A program made the position numbers and the translations under genes. A DNA stretch of 64,000 nucleotides from Chlamydia muridarum str. Nigg (lineage in GTDB: Bacteria; Chlamydiota; Chlamydiia; Chlamydiales; Chlamydiaceae): positions 958,551 to 1,022,550 of the forward strand of contig NC_002620.2 of assembly GCF_000006685.1 (NCBI RefSeq), written 5' to 3'. Below, in pieces: positions 53,139 to 64,000 of the stretch (the stretch's first letter is position 1; the number at the start of each line of letters is the position of its first letter). The notes under the pieces were generated by a model. That model did not search any database, was not told the DNA's origin, and was given only the letters and a program-made list of their open reading frames with translations.

Positions 53139-54179
53139 ATGAATAAAAAACGAGTTCTTACTGGAGATCGTCCTACAGGGAAACTTCATCTGGGGCATTG
53201 GATTGGCTCTATTATGAATCGCCTGCAGCTACAAAACGATCCTCGCTATGATTGTTTCTTCATCATAGCAGATTTGCATACGCTAACCACTAAAACACGA
53301 AAAGAAGAAGTTCTTCATATCGATAGCCATATTTATGATGTCCTTGCTGATTGGTTAAGCGTAGGCATCGATCCAGAAAAGTCTGCTATCTACCTGCAAT
53401 CAGCTATTCCCGAGATCTATGAATTAAATCTCCTCTTTTCGATGCTGACTCCCTTGAATCACATCATGGGTATTCCCAGCATTAAAGAGATGGCTCGCAA
53501 TGCTTCTATCAATGAAGAAAGTCTTTCCCATGGGCTTATAGGTTATCCTGTATTGCAAAGCGCCGACATTTTACTTGCTAAAGCGCATCTTGTTCCTGTT
53601 GGTAAAGATAACGAAGCTCACGTAGAATTGACTCGTGATATCGCAAAAACATTCAATCGGCTGTACGGATCCGTTTTCCCAGAGCCCGATATCTTACAAG
53701 GAGAGCTAACCTCTCTGGTAGGCACGAACGGTCAAGGAAAGATGAGTAAATCCGCTAATAATGCCATTTATCTTTCGGATGATGAGAAGACGGTACAAGA
53801 AAAAATACGAAAAATGTACACAGATCCTAACCGAGTTCATGCAACGACTCCCGGAAGAGTAGAAGGCAATCCCTTATTTATCTACCATGATCTTTTTAAT
53901 CCTCACAAAGAAGAGGTGGAAGAGTTTAAAACTCGTTACCGCCAAGGATGCATTAAAGATGTGGAAGTAAAAGCCCGCTTAGCAGAAGAGATTAACCTTT
54001 TCCTCAATCCTTTCCGAGAAAAACGCAGCGAATTCGTCGCTCAACCTAAGATTCTTGAAGAGGCTTTACAGAAAGGTACGGAAAAAATGCGATCAGTAGC
54101 ACGGGAAACTATGGAAGAAGTCCATAACAACCTAGGATTAAGCCGCAAGTGGCGCTCTATTCTAGCTTCTTCTAAATGA
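53139..54179 (+). CDS. trpS: Tryptophanyl-tRNA synthetase
   Basis: 346 aa class I synthetase. HIGH-type motif in [16 protein letters not shown] (8-23) and [10 protein letters not shown] (about 202-211) are intact. The stop overlaps the uvrB start (ATGA). Tryptophan supply matters to chlamydiae because host interferon-gamma depletes it, so control at the leader (element C) would be of interest; no TRAP or T-box signature is visible. Confidence 0.97.
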   Translation: MNKKRVLTGDRPTGKLHLGHWIGSIMNRLQLQNDPRYDCFFIIADLHTLTTKTRKEEVLHIDSHIYDVLADWLSVGIDPEKSAIYLQSAIPEIYELNLLFSMLTPLNHIMGIPSIKEMARNASINEESLSHGLIGYPVLQSADILLAKAHLVPVGKDNEAHVELTRDIAKTFNRLYGSVFPEPDILQGELTSLVGTNGQGKMSKSANNAIYLSDDEKTVQEKIRKMYTDPNRVHATTPGRVEGNPLFIYHDLFNPHKEEVEEFKTRYRQGCIKDVEVKARLAEEINLFLNPFREKRSEFVAQPKILEEALQKGTEKMRSVARETMEEVHNNLGLSRKWRSILASSK

Positions 54180-56206
54180 CGCATTACCATAATCCTTTGA
54201 ATGGGAGGAAAGTTCTGAATCAGCAGTTTGTATTACAAGCCCCTTTCCTCCCTTGTGGAGATCAGCCTGAGGCAATTCGTCAGCTTTCTCGAGGAATTTT
54301 AGATGGGATTCCCTCACAGGTTCTTCTAGGAACCACTGGATCTGGAAAGACATTTACCATGGCGAACGTAATTGCCAACGTCAATGTCCCTACCTTAGTA
54401 CTCGCGCATAATAAAACACTGGCCGCTCAGTTGTACCAAGAATTTAAAGCATTCTTTCCTGAAAATGCTGTTGAATACTTTATTTCCTATTACGATTACT
54501 ACCAACCCGAAGCTTATATTGCGCGTAGCGATACCTATATCGAAAAAAGCCTGCTCATCAATGACGAAATTGACAAACTTCGCCTTTCTGCGACGCGATC
54601 TATTTTAGAACGAAGGGATACTTTAATCGTCTCCTCTATTTCTTGTATTTACGGCATTGGCTCTCCCGACAACTACTCTTCTATGGCTCTTATATTAGAA
54701 GTTGGAAAAGAATATCCTCGTTCCCAGCTCTCTGCCCAACTCGTACGCATGCACTATCAAGCTTCTGCCTCCCCTCAACGCAGTGCCTTTCGCGAACGAG
54801 GTAGCGTCATAGATATTTTCCTTGCTTATGAAAGTGATCTTGCCGTTCGGCTTGAATTCGTCAACGATACACTTGTTTCCATAGAATATACAGATCCGTT
54901 GACCATGATCCCCTCTCATACGGTCCCGTCCGTTACTCTTTATCCTGGATCTCACTACGTTACTCCCGAAGCAGTTCGTGAACAAGCCATTCGTACCATC
55001 CGCGAAGAATTAGAGCAGCGTCTGCTGTTTTTTGAAGGACGGCCTGTAGAACAAGAAAGACTATTTCAACGCACCACGCACGATATAGAAATGATCAAGG
55101 AAATCGGGTTCTGTAAAGGGATTGAAAATTACTCGAGACACTTTACTGGAGCAGCTCCAGGAGAACCTCCAACTTGTCTTCTTGACTATTTCCCAGAAGA
55201 TTTCCTTTTAATCATCGATGAGTCCCACCAGACACTTCCTCAGTTGCGTGCCATGTATCGCGGAGATCAATCTCGCAAACAGTCTCTTGTTGAATATGGA
55301 TTCCGTCTTCCCTCTGCTTTTGATAATAGACCGCTTACTTATGAGGAAGCTCGGCGATATTTTCGTCGCGTAGTTTATGTATCGGCTACTCCTGGAGAAC
55401 TCGAAGTCCAAGAAAGCCGAGGACATATCATAGAACAAATCATTCGTCCTACAGGGATTCCTGATCCACTGCCAGAAATTCGCCCAGCGACAGGACAGAT
55501 AGATGACCTCTTAGAAGAAATTCGTCAGAGACTTCGCAAAGATCAAGAAAAAATATTAGTCGTCTCTGTCACAAAAAAATTAGCTGAAGACATCGCAGCC
55601 TTCTTAGCTGAACTGGGAATCGCTGCCGCCTATCTTCATTCAGGTATTGAAACCGCAGAAAGGACACAAATTCTTACAGATTTACGGTTAGGAACGATAG
55701 ATGTTCTTATTGGAGTAAACCTTCTTCGAGAAGGAATCGATTTACCCGAAGTGTCATTAGTCGCGATTCTTGACGCAGATAAAGAAGGTTTTCTACGTAG
55801 TAGCGCCTCCCTTATTCAATTCTGCGGACGAGCCGCACGCAATGTCCATGGAAAAGTCATTTTTTATGCCGACCGCATCACCCCTTCCATGGATCATATG
55901 CTCAAAGAAACAGAACGACGCAGACAAATACAACTCGATTACAATAAAAAACATAATATCACCCCTAAGCCCATTATTAAACCCATCTTAGCTAACCCCA
56001 TTACTAAAGAGGGCGCTCAAGAAGATTCCCGTCCAGAAACCCAATCTACTGAAGATCTCGAATCTTCTATCAAGCAATACGAAGAAGCGATGTATAAAGC
56101 TGCTCAAGATTTTCAGTTTGATGAAGCAGCCAAGTACCGTGATTTGATGAATGCGGCGAAACGCCAACTGCTTTTTAAACAAGGAGAGGATGGAAATTCA
56201 AAATGA
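54176..56206 (+). CDS. uvrB: Excinuclease ABC subunit B
   Basis: 676 aa. DNA damage-recognition helicase of nucleotide excision repair. Walker [17 protein letters not shown] (about 51-66), the beta-hairpin [11 protein letters not shown] (about 103-113), helicase motif II IIDESH, motif [11 protein letters not shown], and the C-terminal UVR domain (about 629-665) that binds UvrC. Translationally coupled to trpS. Confidence 0.97.
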   Translation: MTHYHNPLNGRKVLNQQFVLQAPFLPCGDQPEAIRQLSRGILDGIPSQVLLGTTGSGKTFTMANVIANVNVPTLVLAHNKTLAAQLYQEFKAFFPENAVEYFISYYDYYQPEAYIARSDTYIEKSLLINDEIDKLRLSATRSILERRDTLIVSSISCIYGIGSPDNYSSMALILEVGKEYPRSQLSAQLVRMHYQASASPQRSAFRERGSVIDIFLAYESDLAVRLEFVNDTLVSIEYTDPLTMIPSHTVPSVTLYPGSHYVTPEAVREQAIRTIREELEQRLLFFEGRPVEQERLFQRTTHDIEMIKEIGFCKGIENYSRHFTGAAPGEPPTCLLDYFPEDFLLIIDESHQTLPQLRAMYRGDQSRKQSLVEYGFRLPSAFDNRPLTYEEARRYFRRVVYVSATPGELEVQESRGHIIEQIIRPTGIPDPLPEIRPATGQIDDLLEEIRQRLRKDQEKILVVSVTKKLAEDIAAFLAELGIAAAYLHSGIETAERTQILTDLRLGTIDVLIGVNLLREGIDLPEVSLVAILDADKEGFLRSSASLIQFCGRAARNVHGKVIFYADRITPSMDHMLKETERRRQIQLDYNKKHNITPKPIIKPILANPITKEGAQEDSRPETQSTEDLESSIKQYEEAMYKAAQDFQFDEAAKYRDLMNAAKRQLLFKQGEDGNSK

Positions 56207-56248
56207 AAAGGATACCACAGAATTTAGTCCCTCGCTATGATCCTTTTC
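56205..56248 (+). terminator. Candidate terminator of the trpS-uvrB transcript
   Basis: GAAAAGGAT/ATCCTTTTC, a 9-bp stem (56205-56213 with 56240-56248) with a 26-nt loop, at the uvrB stop. No following T run, so moderate support. Confidence 0.35.
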
Positions 56249-56252
56249 TTGA

Positions 56253-57638
<1,386 letters not shown>

Positions 57639-57654
57639 CTAGGTTGATGAGTTA

Positions 57655-57682
57655 AGAAGGGATTTTTATAAAGATCCCTTCT
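57655..57682 (+). terminator. Terminator after eno
   Basis: AGAAGGGAT/ATCCCTTCT, a 9-bp stem (57655-57663 with 57674-57682), followed by CCTCTTT. Confidence 0.6.
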
Positions 57683-57691
57683 CCTCTTTGC

Positions 57692-57720
57692 TTGTAGATT
57701 TTTTTTCAGGAGAGTATGTA
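57692..57720 (+). promoter_or_regulatory. Candidate promoter for rsbU
   Basis: TTGTAG (57692-57697), a 17-bp T-rich spacer and TATGTA (57715-57720). The first 13 bases of this element recur before the sctL leader and before the rsbU paralogue. Confidence 0.35.
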
Positions 57721-57758
57721 AAGCTTTATCCTGTTCCTTTAGGGGAAAAGTAAAGCAT

Positions 57759-59711
57759 ATGACCATCCCTATTCACGAGAACCGATATGCTATGGTCTCT
57801 TTCACACGAACGATAGGTTTTCGTTTATGGCTTATCTGTGTAGCCGCTATCATGTTCCCTTTAGGGATTAATATTTTTCAACTGAACCTCCAGCAATATA
57901 AAAAAACATTAGTTTCTACCACTTCTGACTTGCGAGAAAACGCTTTATTTAAAGCACACACATTACAGCAGGTTATCCCTTTAAACGTTGATATACTGGC
58001 TCTTTTTTCTGAAATTTTCGATTTAGATAGAGGGGTTCCCTCTGAACCCGATCTCGTTCTCAGCAAGGAGATGGAAAAAATTTTTCACTCCACTTACAAA
58101 GAGATCTCTCTTGTTAAAAAGGATGCCGACGGCAATTTTACAGTTGTCGCTTCTAGCCAAATTCAACAACTTGGAAAGAACTATAATCAAGAAATCTTTC
58201 TTTCTTCTTATCAACCTTTTTTAGCTACTTTGAGGCACTCTGATGGAACTTCTCCAGTTCTTTCTGTATTGCAAACCAATATTTTCGATATTAGCTCTCA
58301 AGAGGTTCTTGGTATCCTCTATACTCTTTCCGATACGGATTACTTATTAGATGGGTTGCTAGCTTCAAAAAACCCTCGTGCTATCAAAACGGCTATCCTT
58401 TCTAAAAATGGGATTATTCTCCAAGCAACTGACTCAACGCTGAATCTTATATCTATATACAAAGAAGTCTCTCAAGAGCAATTCTGCGATGTGTTCCTTC
58501 GTAAAGATTTCTGCCCCCCACATCTCCTACTACGATCTCCCTTAAACCTTTCTCCTCTTCCTTACGGAGAAGGCTTTGTTTCTTTCTACATCGGAGACAA
58601 AGAAATGTGGGGCTATATCCATCCCCTACAGGACATGGATTTCTGTATTCTAACTTATGAAGAAAAAACCACGATTTTTGCTTCTTTATGGCGTCGAGCC
58701 TTATTATATTTTGCTTATTTTTGCTGCGTACTTTTAGGAAGTATTACCGCTTTTTTAGTAGCAAAACGCTTATCTAAGCCTATACGTAAGCTTGCTACAG
58801 TGATGATCGAAACACGACGTAATCAACACCATCCTTACGAACCAGACTCCTTAGGATTTGAAATTAATCGTCTGGGAGAAATCTTTAACTCGATGGTGCA
58901 AAGCCTCTCGCAACAACAATCACTGGCAGAAAAAAACTATGAAATCAAACAGCAAGCCCAAAATGCTCTAAGATTAGGAGAAGAAGCACAACAACGCCTT
59001 CTCCCTAATCAGCTCCCTCATTATCCTACAGCAGAAATTGCAAAAGCCTATATCCCTGCCATTACGGTAGGAGGAGACTTTTTTGATTCCTTTGTCATAG
59101 GCGAAGGGGATCAGGCAAAACTGTTCTTAATAGTTGCTGATGCTTCAGGGAAAGGAGTGAATGCCTGCGCTTACTCTCTTTTCCTTAAAAATATGTTACA
59201 CACCTTTTTAAGCGAACTTTCATCTATACAAGAAGCCGTTCAACAAACTTCTTCGCTCTTCTACAAGCAAACAGCAGAGTCAGGAATGTTTGTTACCTTA
59301 TGCATTTACTGTTATCACTATGCAACACGGCAGCTAGAATACTATTCCTGTGGACATAATCCTGCCTGCCTACGCATGCCTAATGGAGAAGTTTCTTTTC
59401 TCTCTCACCCTGGTATGGCCCTAGGATTCTTACCGGAAGTACCGCCTCATCCTGCATATACTCTCACGCTTGAAGAAGAGTCTCTTCTGGTTCTCTATAC
59501 AGATGGTGTAACCGAAGCGAATAATAAACATGGCGAAATGTTCGGAGAAGAACGCTTAAAAACCTTAATCGCCTCTCTAACCAAACATAGTGCGGAAGAG
59601 GCAATCCAATCCATTATGCTTTCTATTAAATCTTTTGTGAAAGACTACCAACAACATGATGATATCACGCTACTAGTCTTGAAAATCACTAAGACTGATA
59701 CTGCTCATTGA
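57759..59711 (+). CDS. rsbU: RsbU-type PP2C serine phosphatase with periplasmic sensor domain
   Basis: 650 aa inner-membrane protein. Membrane helix 1 (about 20-40), a periplasmic sensor domain (about 41-310), helix 2 (about 315-336), HAMP linker (about 337-385), and a SpoIIE/PP2C phosphatase domain (about 425-650). Catalytic metal ligands are intact: GGDFFD (438-443), VADASGKG (459-466), YTDGVTEA and HDDITLLVL near the end. Such phosphatases remove phosphate from RsbV-type antagonists and so free the RsbW target. The partner RsbW is at 13.6 kb in this window. Confidence 0.93.
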   Translation: MTIPIHENRYAMVSFTRTIGFRLWLICVAAIMFPLGINIFQLNLQQYKKTLVSTTSDLRENALFKAHTLQQVIPLNVDILALFSEIFDLDRGVPSEPDLVLSKEMEKIFHSTYKEISLVKKDADGNFTVVASSQIQQLGKNYNQEIFLSSYQPFLATLRHSDGTSPVLSVLQTNIFDISSQEVLGILYTLSDTDYLLDGLLASKNPRAIKTAILSKNGIILQATDSTLNLISIYKEVSQEQFCDVFLRKDFCPPHLLLRSPLNLSPLPYGEGFVSFYIGDKEMWGYIHPLQDMDFCILTYEEKTTIFASLWRRALLYFAYFCCVLLGSITAFLVAKRLSKPIRKLATVMIETRRNQHHPYEPDSLGFEINRLGEIFNSMVQSLSQQQSLAEKNYEIKQQAQNALRLGEEAQQRLLPNQLPHYPTAEIAKAYIPAITVGGDFFDSFVIGEGDQAKLFLIVADASGKGVNACAYSLFLKNMLHTFLSELSSIQEAVQQTSSLFYKQTAESGMFVTLCIYCYHYATRQLEYYSCGHNPACLRMPNGEVSFLSHPGMALGFLPEVPPHPAYTLTLEEESLLVLYTDGVTEANNKHGEMFGEERLKTLIASLTKHSAEEAIQSIMLSIKSFVKDYQQHDDITLLVLKITKTDTAH

Positions 59712-59745
59712 ACTCCACTCCATTTAGCAGATTCCTATACGAATC

Positions 59746-59759
59746 CTTGTAGATTTTTT
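59746..59759 (+). repeat. 14-bp repeat upstream of the rsbU paralogue
   Basis: CTTGTAGATTTTTT at 59746-59759 is identical to 57691-57704 before rsbU, and 13 of its bases match 27917-27929 before sctL. Confidence 0.5.
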
Positions 59760-59827
59760 CTTTTCAACTTCTTTATCGTACCGTTAAAGAGCCTCTTGGA
59801 ATAATCCTTTCTAAATTTGTGTGTAGA

Positions 59828-61636
59828 ATGAGACAAACATTCACGAAAAGAATCCTCCTTTTCCTTTTTCTAGTGATTCCTGCCCCCCTCCTTCTTAATC
59901 TAGCCGTGCTCTCGTTTTTTTCTTTTGCAGCAGTCAAAACAACTGTGATCCAAGATCTACACACACGAACGATGAATTTTCATTTAGAACTGGAAAAAAA
60001 AATCGCCATACAAAAAATCTTCTTGAAACGACTAGCAGAAACCTTAGCTTTAAAAACTCTAACAACAGCTAATGACTTTTTCACTGAAGCCTATAGCGAA
60101 ATGATCGCTCTTGGAGATACAGACTTATCGCTCTGCTTAATTTCTTCTGCCAATGACAGCATTCGCACCAAAAATCCTAGAGACCCTTTTGTACGATATA
60201 TAAAAGCACACCCAGAAATACGTGATAAGCTCATCCAGAACCCAGGAAATGCCAGCCTAATTTCTATTTCAGAATATTTAGATACAGAGGAACATTACCT
60301 TGTGTTTGCAGAACCTCTTCCTATATACGGGGATCCCTCTTTAGCAGGATGGGTAATTGCATTCTATTCTATGCAAAAACTGCGTAACTATCTTTTTCAG
60401 AATAATCAGTCTCGACAAGATCTACTTTGCTTTCTAAATAAGAATGGAGAATTACTCTTTTCAGATGCGCCCTCTCTCCAAAAAGGGAGCTTTAGTCTTT
60501 CTCTATCTGGGTATCCCTCTCTCCCTTCCTCACAAACTTCATACTCTTTAGAAGCCTCTCCCAACTTATTCAAATCTAAACAACTTTTACAAGTTTCCAT
60601 ACAAGGGAAAACCTTCTTAGCATACCTTTCGTCGTGGCCCCCCATACCACACACTTATTCCCTTGCTCTTATCCCTTTGTCAAGCTGTGTCACACAAGCC
60701 TTACGGTTACCGATTAACGTTATCCTATTTTACATTCTTGCCTTTTCTCTAATGGGATGGCTGCTCTCTTGTACTAGCAAACGATTGAATCGTCCCTTAC
60801 AAGAACTCACTGTAAGTATGGAGTCTGCTTGGAAAGGAAATCATCATGTTCGCTATGAACCACAACCCTACGGATATGAAATCAATGAACTTGGAAATAT
60901 TTTTAACTGTACGCTGCTACTGCTTCTCAATGTTAAAGACAAAGCAGAAATAGAGTATATTTCCGGGAATTTGTTACAAAAAGAGCTTGCTTTGCTCTCT
61001 TCCTTACAAGATACTCTTCTCTGTCAACGTTCTAATGAGCTTCCAGGAGGGACTTTCTCTTTGCACTACTTACAAGGAGAACAACGAACAGGTCTCTTTT
61101 ATGGATGGGTTACTTCCCCTACAGGAACTAGCTTACTCGGAGTGATTGGAATCGCTGGAGATATCGGCCTCCCTTCTTATCTCTATGCACTCTCTGCCCG
61201 TAGTCTATTCCTTACTTATGCAAGTTTAGGCTACCCTCTTCCTGATATCTGCCATAAAACTACTCAAAGCTTTGATGAAGCTACTATAGGCAACGAAGCT
61301 TCTGTTTCAATGGCTTTTATCGAATATCATCTTGCATCTAGATCATTATCCGTTCTTTCTCAAGGAACAAATCCACCCGCTCTATTCTTAAAACGCCAAG
61401 AACAACTTCTTGCTATTTCTGAACAACAATGTATTGAGCCTGGCGATATTCTCGTTTGTCTCACAGGAGGCCCGAATATGACTCAGCATCTAAAAAGACT
61501 CCCTATAGAATCCTTGCTCAAAGATTCTCTCTCTCCACTAAACTCTGAAAATTTTGCAGAAATTTTAACAACTATGCTCAAGCATAAAAAACAAACGCAG
61601 ATTGATGGAGCTGTGGGCTTCTTCTCTTTTATCTAA
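59828..61636 (+). CDS. Paralogue of RsbU with a degenerate (probably inactive) phosphatase domain
   Basis: 602 aa. Same layout as RsbU: membrane helix 1 (about 10-32), periplasmic sensor (about 33-285), helix 2 (about 290-315), HAMP-like linker (about 318-365) with the YEPQPYGYEINELGNIFN stretch paralleling RsbU, and a C-terminal PP2C fold (about 395-602). The catalytic residues are gone: GGDFFD becomes RTGLFYG, VADASGKG becomes IGIAGDIG, YTDGVTEA becomes LTGGPNMT, and HDDITLLV becomes QIDGAVGF. It is likely a pseudophosphatase or decoy partner. The start is uncertain: ATG at 59828, or GTG at 59819. Confidence 0.85.
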   Translation: MRQTFTKRILLFLFLVIPAPLLLNLAVLSFFSFAAVKTTVIQDLHTRTMNFHLELEKKIAIQKIFLKRLAETLALKTLTTANDFFTEAYSEMIALGDTDLSLCLISSANDSIRTKNPRDPFVRYIKAHPEIRDKLIQNPGNASLISISEYLDTEEHYLVFAEPLPIYGDPSLAGWVIAFYSMQKLRNYLFQNNQSRQDLLCFLNKNGELLFSDAPSLQKGSFSLSLSGYPSLPSSQTSYSLEASPNLFKSKQLLQVSIQGKTFLAYLSSWPPIPHTYSLALIPLSSCVTQALRLPINVILFYILAFSLMGWLLSCTSKRLNRPLQELTVSMESAWKGNHHVRYEPQPYGYEINELGNIFNCTLLLLLNVKDKAEIEYISGNLLQKELALLSSLQDTLLCQRSNELPGGTFSLHYLQGEQRTGLFYGWVTSPTGTSLLGVIGIAGDIGLPSYLYALSARSLFLTYASLGYPLPDICHKTTQSFDEATIGNEASVSMAFIEYHLASRSLSVLSQGTNPPALFLKRQEQLLAISEQQCIEPGDILVCLTGGPNMTQHLKRLPIESLLKDSLSPLNSENFAEILTTMLKHKKQTQIDGAVGFFSFI

Positions 61637-61660
61637 AACTAGATAATAAACCATTTTCTT

Positions 61661-64000
61661 TTAGAAAAAGCCTTTTGGTAGCCCACTACGATATCCAGGA
61701 GGAGGAACCATACCATAATCTATAGGATTGGGATAAAGAACCCAGGAATTTTGACCAAACCACCTGTCCTTATTTTCTGAAGGACGCCCTGCTAATCCTA
61801 AATAGTTAAAATCCCATAAATCAATCTCCTGCGTCCCAGGATGCAAAATAAACCCAAAATACCGATAAGCCCAATTCGTATCTCCAAAAAGAAGAGGCGC
61901 AGGGTAAGCCAACCCATGATGACGCATAGCAGCTATCAAACGCATAGACAGATCTTCTTCATGATAAACACGCTGATACCCTGCCATTAACAAACCTTTA
62001 TACAAGTGTCTTAGTTCTGACGAGGATATTAACGAATGCTTTTCTATATTCTCTTCTAACAGTGATGCAAAACGATCATAAGAAATTCGCGATGAAATTC
62101 CTAAATAAGATGAAATGTCTCTTATAACCTCAGGTAATCTCTGTTCAGAAATATAAGGAGCTTCTTTTACTAATTGATATGCTAAATACCTTTGTAAAGT
62201 CGCTATAACCTTTTCCTCTCGAACGGTTGATTGGAAAAAGCGCACACTTTTATCATACAACTCTGGAATGGATAGTGATAGGTCATCGCAAAAATAGACA
62301 AACTCTTGTGTCAATTCCTGTAAATAATAGCGCGCACAGAAGCGTGTGATAAACGCGTAAATCGCAGATTTGTCAAAAATCGTATGCTTCAAAAAAGCTT
62401 GATGCTTAGAAACCCACACATCTCGTAACCAGGTGTAGCTGTACCAATCATTGGTCCAAGCATCTCTAAACAAAGGAGAACCTGCTGTTACAGAAAATAC
62501 ATGGGAAGGAGTTGCTGCTAGTAAAGAATGTTCTCCATCCTCTAAATACTCTTTCACAGCTTCGGGAAGATCTTTCAACGCATCAGCAAAAAATGCTGCT
62601 AATTCATGCGGATCGGCAGGAAGTTTTTCTAGCTTAGATAAGGTGTGTTTGTTTTCAAAATAATTGCTTACTAGCGTCGTTACTGTTCCTCCAGAAACAT
62701 AAACCCAAGGGGTATGCGTAATTTGATCTAAATGCTGAAAAATTCCCTGTGGAATCGGACAATCATAAGCGTTAAGAATCCGTTCCATTGCAGCTTCTTG
62801 AAAACGGGGTTCATGTAAAGCTGATACAATATGATGCAAAAGAACGGATGTTTCTTTCTCCAACCCAGAAACATTATGTTTCGCTAAAAGATCCCCCTCT
62901 GTAGAGGTGAAAAACTCAGTCAAAGCATGAATAAATTCTTCGATAGAATAGATTGGCTCCCAGGTGTTTGGATGACTTCTTCCATAAGTAAATACTATGC
63001 GGAACCCGGCAGAACCATCTGCGTAATGACCAGAAAATTCCCTGATAAACGCATCATATATACTGCGAAAATACACTGGTATTTCCCTTGAATAGAAAGA
63101 CAAGAGAAAGTCTGGTAAAGTAATGATTTTCTTGAGTTTTTCTTGAGCGGCATTCCAATCTTGCAAAGCCTGATTTAGCTCTTGTCGAAATCGCACATGA
63201 TCCATCGCTAAAATCTGACTGTCTTGTTTGTTAATCGGATTACGCATCCGACTTTCTACATATTCTAATTGGGCTTTTGCCTCTTGATAAGTCTGCTCAC
63301 ACTGCCCTGCAAAAGTGTGTGTTACTTTTATCTCATCGTCCAAAAATTTTCGGATAATTGCATATAATCCATATTCATCATGGGCATCCCAACCTAAAGC
63401 GATTTGTAAATGCTTGACCGTTGTTGTTTGATTAGCATCTGCCAATGTAGCTAATGTGTATTCCCATGATTTTAACAAGACGTTCTGTGTATCGCGAATA
63501 AACCCTTGCGTAGCCTGCTCATAAGATTCTAAGTAACTGAGCACATGTTGACTACTTGCAGAAAGTACAGATGCTCCAGGAGTCATACCCCACTTTCTAT
63601 TACGAAAACCCTCTTGTAAAATGGAAGATTGAACCGCAGAAGGAGAAATTTGATAGTAATGTAATAAACTATCCTGAATGACATCATGAGCCGTGATCTC
63701 CCCATGAAAATCTTGTATTTTCTGATACACTCTTTCATTGGCTAGCAATGTCTGAATTTCTTGAGAGATATCTGCTGTTTTTGGGAATATTCCAGAGGCA
63801 TCAAATGCTGCTTGAATATTCGACCAAGACGCAAGAGTGGCTACTGGATTAGGATATAAATCAATCACACGAATAGGTTTAAATAAATCTCCTACAGAAG
63901 GAAGAAGATTGATCGGAACAGAAATTTCCTGATCACCAATAATACGGGAAATCTTCCCAGAAGATAGTAAATCTTCTAGATCACGAACAAACAAGAGTGG
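61661..64000 (-). CDS. Large conserved chlamydial protein of unknown function, 5' end outside the window
   Basis: About 779 residues are visible; the frame stays open past the right edge, so the true start lies beyond 64000. No signal peptide or membrane segment can be judged because the N-terminus is missing. The protein is mostly helical, with a coiled region (about 215-290) and a Trp-rich C-terminal part with WAYRYFGFILHPGTQEIDLW and a Gly/Pro/Tyr-rich end. I do not recognise a domain. It lies convergently 25 bp after the RsbU paralogue. Confidence 0.75.
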   Translation of the reverse strand, partial: PLLFVRDLEDLLSSGKISRIIGDQEISVPINLLPSVGDLFKPIRVIDLYPNPVATLASWSNIQAAFDASGIFPKTADISQEIQTLLANERVYQKIQDFHGEITAHDVIQDSLLHYYQISPSAVQSSILQEGFRNRKWGMTPGASVLSASSQHVLSYLESYEQATQGFIRDTQNVLLKSWEYTLATLADANQTTTVKHLQIALGWDAHDEYGLYAIIRKFLDDEIKVTHTFAGQCEQTYQEAKAQLEYVESRMRNPINKQDSQILAMDHVRFRQELNQALQDWNAAQEKLKKIITLPDFLLSFYSREIPVYFRSIYDAFIREFSGHYADGSAGFRIVFTYGRSHPNTWEPIYSIEEFIHALTEFFTSTEGDLLAKHNVSGLEKETSVLLHHIVSALHEPRFQEAAMERILNAYDCPIPQGIFQHLDQITHTPWVYVSGGTVTTLVSNYFENKHTLSKLEKLPADPHELAAFFADALKDLPEAVKEYLEDGEHSLLAATPSHVFSVTAGSPLFRDAWTNDWYSYTWLRDVWVSKHQAFLKHTIFDKSAIYAFITRFCARYYLQELTQEFVYFCDDLSLSIPELYDKSVRFFQSTVREEKVIATLQRYLAYQLVKEAPYISEQRLPEVIRDISSYLGISSRISYDRFASLLEENIEKHSLISSSELRHLYKGLLMAGYQRVYHEEDLSMRLIAAMRHHGLAYPAPLLFGDTNWAYRYFGFILHPGTQEIDLWDFNYLGLAGRPSENKDRWFGQNSWVLYPNPIDYGMVPPPGYRSGLPKGFF

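Overview
The window is chromosomal DNA of an obligate intracellular chlamydia, from the Chlamydia trachomatis / C. muridarum / C. suis group. The evidence is gene content and order: Mip lipoprotein, aspS-hisS, hexose-phosphate antiporter, dnaE, RsbW, split type III secretion (T3SS) operons, a type II secretion cluster, CopB/CopD translocators, a ParA gene next to a plasmid pgp6-like gene, and RsbU. From memory, this is the order of the C. trachomatis genes usually numbered CT540 to CT590. The Mip protein differs at many residues from the C. trachomatis sequence I remember, and there is an extra uracil phosphoribosyltransferase gene. I therefore favour a sister species, most likely C. muridarum. 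That species call is inference.

Layout. 1-4414 (minus): trmL, mip, aspS, hisS. 4820-10943 (plus): uhpC, dnaE, then a UPRTase carrying a lipoprotein-like leader. 11064-16469: envelope proteins (a secreted protein, BamD-like and LptE-like proteins), RsbW, a D,D-carboxypeptidase and small unknowns. 16466-25916: an rRNA methyltransferase, BrnQ, a SWIM/SNF2 ATPase, a zinc-ribbon membrane protein, lpdA-lipA. 26030-30913 (plus): T3SS basal body genes sctJ, sctK-like, sctL, sctR, sctS, sctT. 31012-31455 (minus): an inclusion-membrane-type protein. 31546-40071 (minus): type II secretion genes gspD, E, F, G and two more pseudopilin-like genes, flanked by two unknown exported proteins. 40196-43006 (minus): pepP and mutL. 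43296-47231 (plus): T3SS translocator operon with chaperone. 47305-48219 (minus): EamA transporter. 48508-61636 (plus): thrS, the parA / pgp6-like / CT584-like trio, trpS-uvrB, eno, rsbU and an rsbU paralogue with a degenerate phosphatase domain. 61661-64000 (minus): a large unknown protein cut by the window edge.

How the genes work together. The window has two secretion machines: most of the T3SS export apparatus plus its translocators, and a reduced type II system. It also has two ends of a partner-switching circuit (RsbW kinase at 13.6 kb; RsbU phosphatase and its paralogue at 57.8-61.6 kb), four aminoacyl-tRNA synthetases, and nutrient import for a parasite (hexose phosphate, branched-chain amino acids, possibly uracil salvage).

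The most striking non-coding signal is a repeated structured leader found directly before three unrelated genes (sctL, parA-like, trpS). In each, a conserved GAATWAAAGNAAC box and a Shine-Dalgarno sequence are followed by a CGAGG...CCTCG hairpin with a variable inner stem. The start codon lies 8-10 nt past the hairpin, as if the hairpin is looped out to bring the Shine-Dalgarno to the start. I see no rRNA, tRNA, CRISPR, insertion sequence or prophage in the window. All coordinates include the stop codon.
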